Of a DNA stretch of 5,320 bases, positions 1-4,396 are shown piece after piece. Under the pieces are notes generated by a model. It saw nothing but the letters and a program-made list of their open reading frames with translations, was not told where the DNA came from and did no database searches. This DNA comes from SIG440 sp045578305. Its GTDB lineage: Bacteria; Bacillota; Clostridia; Monoglobales; Monoglobaceae. Within the stretch, counting starts at the first letter, position 1, and each line of letters starts with the position of its first letter. A program made the position numbers and the translations under genes. Where the stretch lies: contig JAZNKA010000069.1 in the NCBI GenBank assembly GCA_045578305.1, positions 1 to 5,320 on the forward strand, in the 5' to 3' direction.

Positions 1-1
1 T

Positions 2-250
2 GGTCCGGAGGCAAGAAAGTTTTATGACGCTTCTTTAGCGGATAAAGGACTTGCAAATTTAAAGGCGCATCTGAACGAAAATCCGCTCAGAATAGTTTCG
101 TATTATACCAACCCTATTGAGACCGATATAACAGATACAGAGGCGGGGCAGAAACTGCTTGAGCTTTATACAAACAGAGGCACAACAAATATCTTTTTGA
201 ATTCGGAATCGGGTTTGGGAGAAATTTGGGTAAGATATGAAAGAAAGTAA
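2..250 (+). CDS. C-terminal fragment of a probable phage tail / minor structural protein (5' end outside window)
   Basis: The reading frame is open from the left edge and ends at TAA 248-250, giving the last 82 residues of a longer protein. The visible part is hydrophilic, with no membrane segment. Its end runs NPIETDITDTEAG...LLELYTNRGTTNIF...GEIWVRYERK. This resembles the C-terminal tail common in phage tail and minor structural proteins, where a 'L(T)PTE...LL...G.N.I.....G.I.V.Y' pattern forms the last beta-strands. That resemblance is from memory, not a search. The context supports it: the next three genes are a small phage protein, a holin and an endolysin, the usual order after the tail genes. 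The likely role is in the distal tail or host-contact part of the particle. The exact component (tail fibre, baseplate or tail-associated protein) cannot be told from this fragment. Confidence 0.6.
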   Translation, partial: GPEARKFYDASLADKGLANLKAHLNENPLRIVSYYTNPIETDITDTEAGQKLLELYTNRGTTNIFLNSESGLGEIWVRYERK

Positions 251-261
251 GGAGGAATTTG

Positions 262-531
262 ATGTATTTATTTATAAACAAATATACTATCCAAAAATAT
301 AACTGCGAGGTTTTGAAGAGGTTTGTCGGCAAAAAATTGGTAAAAACCATTGCAAATCCGACGGAAGAAGAACTAAGGGAATTTGGATATATGAAACTGA
401 TTGAATCGGAAAAGCCGGAATATGACAGCGAAAGGCAGTATCTTGATGTTGAATATGAGGTGGCTGATGGGGTTATAAAAGCGCAATATACCATTCTGAA
501 TCTGCCCGGCTTGGATGTGGCGGAGGGATAA
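262..531 (+). CDS. Small phage protein of unknown function between tail and holin genes (89 aa)
   Basis: The ATG at 262 is chosen because GGAGG at 251-255 lies 6 bases upstream. An in-frame TTG at 259 would sit too close to that site. The product is 89 residues, soluble and mixed charged, with no signal peptide or membrane segment. The N-terminal third looks like short beta-strands rich in Tyr, Lys and Val. It is followed by a small acidic helix (PTEEELREFGY, residues 33-43) and a stretch with P52, Y54, D55, Q59, Y65, D69 and G70. A 'P.YD..rQ.l...Y...dG.I...y.I' pattern of this sort recurs in small proteins beside tail-fibre genes of Firmicutes phages. Function is unknown; an accessory tail or assembly role is only a guess from position. 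The gene starts 11 bases after the tail gene and ends 2 bases before the holin gene, so translational coupling is likely. Confidence 0.8.
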   Translation: MYLFINKYTIQKYNCEVLKRFVGKKLVKTIANPTEEELREFGYMKLIESEKPEYDSERQYLDVEYEVADGVIKAQYTILNLPGLDVAEG

Positions 532-533
532 AG

Positions 534-953
534 ATGAATGTATCAACAGTAAAACTTTATTGCTGCAGTCTGGCAGGGATAATCGGAAGCTTTGCAACAA
601 GGCTTTTTGGCGGCTGGTCCGAGGATATGCTGACACTGATTGTGTTTATGGCAGTTGATTTTTTGATGGGACTTATTGTTGCAGGAGTTTTTCACAAAAG
701 CGACAAATCGGCTTCGGGGACGCTTAACAGTCGTGCAGGCTGGAAGGGGCTTTGCAAAAAGGGTGTTATGCTTCTTTTTGTGCTTGTGTCTCACAGACTG
801 GATATGCTTCTTGCGACAGATTACATAAGGACAACGGTGATAATCGGATTTATTGCAAACGAGTCACTTTCGATTATTGAAAATGCAGGACTTATGGGAG
901 TTCCGCTTCCTGAGCCGATAGCAAAGGCAATAGAAAGTTTTGGAGAAAAATAA
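534..953 (+). CDS. Phage holin, phage_holin_4 (toxin secretion/phage lysis) family
   Basis: This 139-residue membrane protein would form lesions in the cytoplasmic membrane at the end of the lytic cycle, so that the endolysin encoded next can reach the cell wall. The ATG at 534 has GGAGGG at 522-527 with a 6-base spacer. Four hydrophobic segments can be read at roughly residues 8-25, 32-53, 76-94 and 98-118. Hallmarks of the family as I know it are a D..MG motif in the second segment (D42, M45, G46), a loop S-R-x-G-W-K-G (66-72) ahead of the third segment, and N109-E110-S-L-S-I-I-E-N in the fourth. The short C-terminal tail is charged (ESFGEK), as is usual for holins. Length matches the family's usual 130-150 residues. 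The stop is followed one base later by the endolysin ATG. The same family includes TcdE/UtxA-like proteins linked to toxin release, but the endolysin neighbour makes lysis the natural role. Confidence 0.92.
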   Translation: MNVSTVKLYCCSLAGIIGSFATRLFGGWSEDMLTLIVFMAVDFLMGLIVAGVFHKSDKSASGTLNSRAGWKGLCKKGVMLLFVLVSHRLDMLLATDYIRTTVIIGFIANESLSIIENAGLMGVPLPEPIAKAIESFGEK

Positions 954-954
954 A

Positions 955-1524
955 ATGAAAATAGAAACAAGAGAATATAAGTGGAACGGCACTTTGGGGA
1001 AAAGAAGCGAGACAAAACTCATAGTAATTCATCATCGCGCCGGGAACGGAGATGTCGAAAGCATTCACAAGCTGCATCTTGAGAGGGGCTTTTCGGGGAT
1101 AGGATATCATTTTTATGTTCGAAAAGACGGGTCCGTTCAAAAGGGCAGACCGATTGATGCGGTTGGTGCACATGCAGTAGGGGCAAATCAAACAAGTGTG
1201 GGCGTTTGCTTTGAAGGCAATTTTGAAGAGGAAAAAGATATGCCAATAAAGCAATTGCAAAGTGGAAGAAAGCTGGTTGAGTATCTTAAAAATCTTTATC
1301 CCAAGGCGGTTATTAAAGGACATCGGGAGGTCCAAAGCACCGCTTGCCCGGGGAGATTTTTCCCGATTGAAAAACTAAAGGAGGAAACTGATGATATGAG
1401 CGTAGAAGAAGCAGTTGAGATTATTCAGGCAAAGACCGGAATTGAAGATGAAACAATCGAATTTTTGCTGTGCTATAAGTATGGCGAAGAGTTGGTAACC
1501 AAAATTGCAGAAGCACTGAGATGA
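955..1524 (+). CDS. Endolysin: N-acetylmuramoyl-L-alanine amidase (Amidase_2 / PGRP fold) with short helical C-terminal domain
   Basis: This 189-residue enzyme should cleave the bond between N-acetylmuramic acid and L-alanine in peptidoglycan, causing lysis once the holin has acted. The ATG at 955 is preferred over an in-frame TTG at 940 because GGAG at 942-945 lies 9 bases upstream of it. Residues 20-140 form the catalytic domain. The zinc ligands by family pattern are H26 (in IVIHHRAG), H123 (KGHREV) and C131 (TACPG). Y51 in GIGYHF and T129 occupy the usual active-site positions. N78-SVGVCFEGNF (81-90) is the typical core strand. There is no signal peptide, which fits holin-dependent export. 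Residues about 148-189 make an acidic helical tail (MSVEEAV...LLCYKYGEELVTKIAEAL). It has no known cell-wall binding repeat that I recognise (no LysM, SH3b, PG_binding_1 or choline-binding repeats). This module begins exactly at an internal ATG with its own strong ribosome site, listed separately. Confidence 0.94.
   Translation: MKIETREYKWNGTLGKRSETKLIVIHHRAGNGDVESIHKLHLERGFSGIGYHFYVRKDGSVQKGRPIDAVGAHAVGANQTSVGVCFEGNFEEEKDMPIKQLQSGRKLVEYLKNLYPKAVIKGHREVQSTACPGRFFPIEKLKEETDDMSVEEAVEIIQAKTGIEDETIEFLLCYKYGEELVTKIAEALR
1377..1398 (+). promoter_or_regulatory. Internal Shine-Dalgarno and in-frame ATG within the endolysin gene
   Basis: AAAGGAGG at 1377-1384 is a near-perfect match to the anti-Shine-Dalgarno sequence and lies inside the endolysin coding region. 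An in-frame ATG at 1396-1398 (Met148) follows after 11 bases. It would yield a 42-residue polypeptide equal to the C-terminal helical domain alone. A second ATG at 1391 has the better 6-base spacing but is out of frame and stops after two codons (ATG ATA TGA). Its TGA at 1397-1399 overlaps the 1396 ATG. Alternative C-terminal products from internal starts are known for several Gram-positive phage endolysins. Use of this site is inferred; the Lys-Glu-Glu codons here could produce the match by chance. Confidence 0.45.
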
Positions 1525-1558
1525 CAAACAAAGACCTCTTTGTGAGGTCTTTATTTGT
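1524..1558 (+). terminator. Intrinsic-type terminator hairpin closing the phage lysis operon
   Basis: The arms AAAGACCTC (1530-1538) and GAGGTCTTT (1544-1552) pair perfectly around a 5-base loop. After one C-A mismatch (1529/1553) the stem continues with five further pairs, from 1524-1528 to 1554-1558. The hairpin starts right at the endolysin TGA. The right arm and tail are T-rich (TTTATTTGTTG) rather than a clean T-run, so termination may be moderate. Position between the lysis operon and a gene with its own promoter supports the call. Confidence 0.75.
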
Positions 1559-1587
1559 TGACACCAAAGCGTGAGTTATGATAAAAT
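1558..1587 (+). promoter_or_regulatory. Sigma-A-type promoter for recD2
   Basis: TTGACA at 1558-1563 is a perfect -35 box. After an 18-base spacer comes TAAAAT at 1582-1587 (5 of 6 to TATAAT), with an extended -10 TG at 1579-1580 one base before it. Transcription would start near 1593-1596, leaving a leader of about 28 bases. The -35 box begins at the last paired base of the preceding terminator stem. It is the only good promoter I see in the 98-base gap ahead of recD2. Confidence 0.7.
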
Positions 1588-1607
1588 AAGATATCTTTTA
1601 AAAGCGC

Positions 1608-1615
1608 AGGGGGTG
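1608..1615 (+). promoter_or_regulatory. Ribosome binding site that fixes the GTG start of recD2
   Basis: AGGGGGTG differs from AGGAGGTG by one base and lies 7 bases before the GTG at 1623. No ATG in frame lies near this site, and the protein aligned to the family's usual beginning (x-x-x-V-x-G-x-V) starts right at this GTG, so the non-ATG start is well supported. Confidence 0.7.
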
Positions 1616-1622
1616 TCAAAAG

Positions 1623-3815
1623 GTGGAGCAGGTACGCGGAATAGTTGAGGCGATAATATACGAGAATCAGGCAAACGGATATACCGTGTGTGATGTTTCA
1701 TCCGACGGCAAACTTTATACACTTACGGGATATATGCCCGGACTTTCGGAGGGTGAGCAGATAGAAGCATTTGGTGAATGGAAAACCCATCACGAGTATG
1801 GCGAACAGTTTTGTGTGCGTTCGTTTGAACGACACCTGCCCGAGACCGAGTCAGACATAGAACTTTATCTGGGGTCGGGGATTTTGCCACATATAGGAAA
1901 AAGCACGGCGAGAAAAATTGTTGAACGTTTTGGCAATGAGGCTCTTGAGGTAATAGAAAAAACACCCGAAAGGCTTTGTGAGATAAAGGGAATATCCAAG
2001 GCGAAGGCTGATGATATCTATAAGCGATATACAGAGCAGATGGGACTTAAAAAAATAGTAGTATTTTTTCAGCAATATGGTGTTTCGCCAAGTCTTGCGG
2101 TCAAAGCTTACAGAAGCTTTGGCGAAAATATAATTGCTATGGTTGCCGAAAATCCGTTTCTGCTTAGCGTGATAGATGGGTTTACTTTTAAAATTTGTGA
2201 TAACATTGCCGAAAATCTTAAAATTCCAAAAAACTTTTTGCCAAGAATTTATGCAGGAATGAAAAGTGTGCTTTTGAATTCGGCGTATTTAAGCGGACAT
2301 GCCTTTTTACCCAAACCCGTATTGGTTGCACAGGCGAAGATGCTTTTGGAGGTCAGCGCCGATGAGACCGAAGATGCACTTTCGACTTTGACAATGAACA
2401 AGGATACAGTAATTGAAAGACAAGACGAGTTTGATGCGGTGTACTTAAAGCTTTTTTACGATGCCGAAAAAGGCGTTGCGGCAAGGCTTAAAGAAATGAG
2501 CGGAATGATTTTTGATATAAGCCGCCGAGAGCTTGACGAAATGATTTCGGCAGCGGAACGCGACACCGAAATTCTGCTTGCCGATGCGCAAAAAGAGGCG
2601 GTCGGGGCAGTTCTTCGGAATTCGGCAACGGTTATTACCGGTGGACCCGGAACGGGAAAAACCACGATAATAAATGCAATAATAAGAATAATGCAATATC
2701 AAGGTAAAAAAATCGCTCTTGCGGCACCGACGGGCCGTGCAGCAAAAAGAATGACCGAGGTGTCGGGACTTGAGGCAAAGACCATACACCGCTTGCTTGA
2801 AAATATGCCCTCTGACGGACAAGGTCAGGCGTATTTTGCAAGAAACGAGCAAAACAAGCTTGATTGTGATGTTTTAATTGTGGACGAGATGTCAATGGTG
2901 GATATTCTTCTTATGCACAGTCTTTTGCTGGCGCTTCCACAAAAGGCAAGGCTTATAATGGTCGGTGATGCCGACCAGCTTCCTGCAGTAGGGGCAGGGA
3001 ATGTGCTTAAGGATATTATTGACAGCGACTCGATTGAGTGCATCAAGCTGACCGAGATATTCCGTCAGGCAAAGGAAAGTATGATAGTGGTAAATGCCCA
3101 CCGGATAAACAAGGGGCAGATGCCGTTTTGCAATGACCCGGACAATGACTTCTTTTTGGTCAATTGCAACGATGCAGAGTCACTCGCCCGGACCATTGCA
3201 CAGCTTTGCAAAACTCGGATACCAAAGGCGTACGGAGTTGACAGCATCTCGCAGATTCAGGTAATTACTCCGTCGCGAAAAACTGTTGTTGGGGTCCAGA
3301 GCCTGAATGAAATTTTGCAAAGGGAACTAAATCCCATTGGCGAGGGGAGCTTTAACAAAGTTGTGGCGGTGCGTAATTTCCGTGCAGGCGACAAGGTGAT
3401 GCAAAACAAAAACAACTACAACCTTGAATGGACCCGTGGCGATGAAAAGGGTATGGGGGTATTTAACGGAGATGTTGGCTTTGTAACAAGTGTAAACAGC
3501 TTTGGAAACACTTTGGTGGTTGAATACGAAGACAGCAAGATTGTTAAATATGATATAAATACTCTTGAAGAGCTTGAACTTGCCTATGCGGTAACTGTTC
3601 ACAAAAGTCAGGGTAGCGAATTTGATGTGGTGATTATGCCGATGTTTGACACCCACAAGCTGCTTATGACCCGAAACCTTTTGTATACCGCAGTCACGCG
3701 CGCAAAAAAACTGGTTATACTGGTCGGCAAGGAAGAAATTCTTAAACAGTTTGTCGAAAATGACAAAATTCAGCAAAGATATTCAGGGCTGAGGGACAAG
3801 ATGATAATCCGATAA
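1623..3815 (+). CDS. recD2: ATP-dependent RecD-like DNA helicase RecD2 (SF1B; YrrC type)
   Basis: This is a complete 730-residue superfamily 1B helicase, expected to unwind DNA 5' to 3' using ATP. It is the stand-alone RecD relative of bacteria that use AddAB rather than RecBCD, and is tied to mismatch repair, replication-fork and double-strand-break handling. The N-terminus (about 1-75) fits the RecD2 OB-fold domain. Residues about 80-140 hold helix-hairpin-helix elements (LGSGILPHIGKSTARKIV and LCEIKGISKAKADDI). The motor follows: Q motif DAQ (Q323), Walker A GGPGTGKT (340-347, K346), motif Ia APTGRAAKR (368-376), TIHRLL (387-392), Walker B VDE (D421, E422), motif III GDADQLPAVG (448-457), motif IV FRQ (R481), TPSR (549-552), the SH3-like insert with FRAGDKVMQ (586-594) and NGDVG (615-619), motif V TVHKSQGSEF (658-667) and motif VI YTAVTRAK (688-695, R693). 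Length sits between the Deinococcus (about 715) and Bacillus (about 800) proteins. It has its own promoter and terminator. comF, a frequent downstream neighbour in related Clostridia, is absent here. Confidence 0.97.
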   Translation: MEQVRGIVEAIIYENQANGYTVCDVSSDGKLYTLTGYMPGLSEGEQIEAFGEWKTHHEYGEQFCVRSFERHLPETESDIELYLGSGILPHIGKSTARKIVERFGNEALEVIEKTPERLCEIKGISKAKADDIYKRYTEQMGLKKIVVFFQQYGVSPSLAVKAYRSFGENIIAMVAENPFLLSVIDGFTFKICDNIAENLKIPKNFLPRIYAGMKSVLLNSAYLSGHAFLPKPVLVAQAKMLLEVSADETEDALSTLTMNKDTVIERQDEFDAVYLKLFYDAEKGVAARLKEMSGMIFDISRRELDEMISAAERDTEILLADAQKEAVGAVLRNSATVITGGPGTGKTTIINAIIRIMQYQGKKIALAAPTGRAAKRMTEVSGLEAKTIHRLLENMPSDGQGQAYFARNEQNKLDCDVLIVDEMSMVDILLMHSLLLALPQKARLIMVGDADQLPAVGAGNVLKDIIDSDSIECIKLTEIFRQAKESMIVVNAHRINKGQMPFCNDPDNDFFLVNCNDAESLARTIAQLCKTRIPKAYGVDSISQIQVITPSRKTVVGVQSLNEILQRELNPIGEGSFNKVVAVRNFRAGDKVMQNKNNYNLEWTRGDEKGMGVFNGDVGFVTSVNSFGNTLVVEYEDSKIVKYDINTLEELELAYAVTVHKSQGSEFDVVIMPMFDTHKLLMTRNLLYTAVTRAKKLVILVGKEEILKQFVENDKIQQRYSGLRDKMIIR

Positions 3816-3851
3816 AAAGACTGTGACGAAAACCGTCACAGCCTTTTTTTT
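3815..3851. terminator. Bidirectional intrinsic terminator shared by recD2 and the convergent minus-strand gene
   Basis: CTGTGACG (3821-3828) pairs with CGTCACAG (3834-3841) around a 5-base loop. Beyond one mismatch (3820/3842) a further G-C pair and four A-T pairs extend the stem (3815-3819 with 3843-3847). On the + strand it ends in a run of eight T (3844-3851). On the minus strand the complement of A3814-3818 gives a five-T run. The hairpin begins at the recD2 stop codon and ends at the stop of the opposing gene (3850-3852), so one structure is placed to end both transcripts. Confidence 0.9.
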
Positions 3852-4284
3852 AAAGGTAGCAGGCAATATCCTTGCCAAGACTTTCTTCAATCTCAATCAG
3901 CTCTTTTGTGTATGCCTTTGCCTCGTCTGATGCAGCGGCGTATTGATTGAGGTATTGGTTGAGAGACTTAACACCCATATCGCAGCCGTCGGTTATAAGT
4001 GCGGCGATTGTCTTGTCGTTTTTGTCAATTGCAAGCTTTACATTTGTCTTGACCCATGACATACTTTTTGCTACGGGATTTGGCTCTTTTGGCTCAGTAT
4101 GATTTTTGTTCAGAATCTCGTGAATTTTGCTGCCAAGCTGCTGATGCTTTTCTTTAGATTCGTTCAGGATATTCAACAATTTGTCGCACGAAACCTTGTC
4201 CAAAACATCGTCGATTGAGGTTACACCCATTTTGACACCTGCATCCACTTCTCTTAAAAGTTTTGTTGTATCTGTTCCTTCCAT
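3850..4284 (-). CDS. Uncharacterised all-helical protein with an internal duplication (144 aa)
   Basis: The start codon is the complement of 4282-4284, with AGGAG at 4300-4296 on the minus strand, a rather long 11-base spacer. The product is 144 residues, soluble, without signal peptide or membrane segments, and predicted by eye to be almost wholly helical. Two halves look related. AGVKMGVTSIDDVLDKV (15-31) matches DGCDMGVKSLNQYLNQY (99-115), sharing G, MGV, S and L. Each is followed by a charged helix (about 42-60 and 118-137). A Pro-rich, Lys-rich linker (64-72) and a central helix beginning MSWVKTNVKL (75-84) join them. This suggests a four-helix-bundle, ferritin-like fold, perhaps near the DUF2383/PA2169-type families. 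No pair of ExxH metal-binding motifs is visible, so iron binding is not supported. I recall similar unnamed proteins in Clostridia but cannot give a function. It is convergent with recD2 and divergent from eno. Confidence 0.85.
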   Translation of the reverse strand: MEGTDTTKLLREVDAGVKMGVTSIDDVLDKVSCDKLLNILNESKEKHQQLGSKIHEILNKNHTEPKEPNPVAKSMSWVKTNVKLAIDKNDKTIAALITDGCDMGVKSLNQYLNQYAAASDEAKAYTKELIEIEESLGKDIACYL

Positions 4285-4316
4285 AAAAATCAGGACTCCT
4301 TTCTTTTTTTCGTATT

Positions 4317-4346
4317 TTGCCCCAAAAAAGAAAAAATATATATAAA
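4317..4346 (+). promoter_or_regulatory. Candidate promoter for eno
   Basis: TTGCCC (4317-4322, 4 of 6 to TTGACA) is followed after 18 bases by TATAAA (4341-4346, 5 of 6 to TATAAT). Transcription would begin near 4353, leaving a leader of about 44 bases before the eno ATG. The region is so AT-rich that other -10-like hexamers exist, for example TATATA at 4337-4342 and TAAATA at 4373-4378. The exact assignment is uncertain. Confidence 0.45.
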
Positions 4347-4360
4347 TTTTGGAATTTGGG
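4321..4360. repeat. Short inverted repeats in the divergent intergenic region
   Basis: CCCAAA (4321-4326) is mirrored by TTTGGG (4355-4360). The overlapping CCAAAA (4322-4327) is mirrored by TTTTGG (4347-4352). The half-sites flank the TATATATA tract where both candidate promoters lie. That layout could be an operator for a dimeric regulator, but six-base arms in AT-rich DNA arise easily by chance. Confidence 0.3.
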
Positions 4361-4363
4361 AAA
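4335..4363 (-). promoter_or_regulatory. Weak candidate promoter for the minus-strand helical-protein gene
   Basis: On the minus strand TATATT (4340-4335) could act as a -10 box, with a poor -35-like TTTCCC at 4363-4358 after 17 bases. The -10 shares the alternating TATATATA tract (4337-4344) with the eno candidate, so the two promoters would overlap back to back. The support is base composition and position only. Confidence 0.3.
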
Positions 4364-4396
4364 TAATGAAAATAAATAAAATTATGGGAGGAAAAT

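Noticed and set aside
114..494. 126-residue minus-strand open frame opposite the phage structural and small protein genes
   Set aside because: It is Ser/Leu/Phe-rich low-complexity sequence, lies antisense to two well-supported genes with ribosome sites, and has no operon logic.
940..957. TTG at 940 as an upstream start for the endolysin
   Set aside because: It would precede the GGAG site (942-945) that serves the ATG at 955, and it adds only five unconserved residues inside the holin gene.
1524..1622. A phage attachment site at the join of lysis operon and recD2
   Set aside because: I could find no direct repeat or integrase in the window. The dyad present is better explained as the terminator. 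A single junction cannot show an att core.
2445..2852. 135-residue minus-strand open frame opposite the Walker A region of recD2
   Set aside because: It is fully embedded in recD2 and Arg/Cys/Phe-rich with no recognisable domain. It is a shadow frame.
3327..3776. 149-residue minus-strand open frame within recD2
   Set aside because: It lies antisense to the conserved motor motifs V and VI of recD2. The composition (His, Phe, Lys) is that of a reverse-frame shadow.
3850..4284. Reading the helical protein as a metal-binding ferritin or rubrerythrin
   Set aside because: The four-helix shape is suggestive, but the paired ExxH motifs that bind the di-iron centre are missing.
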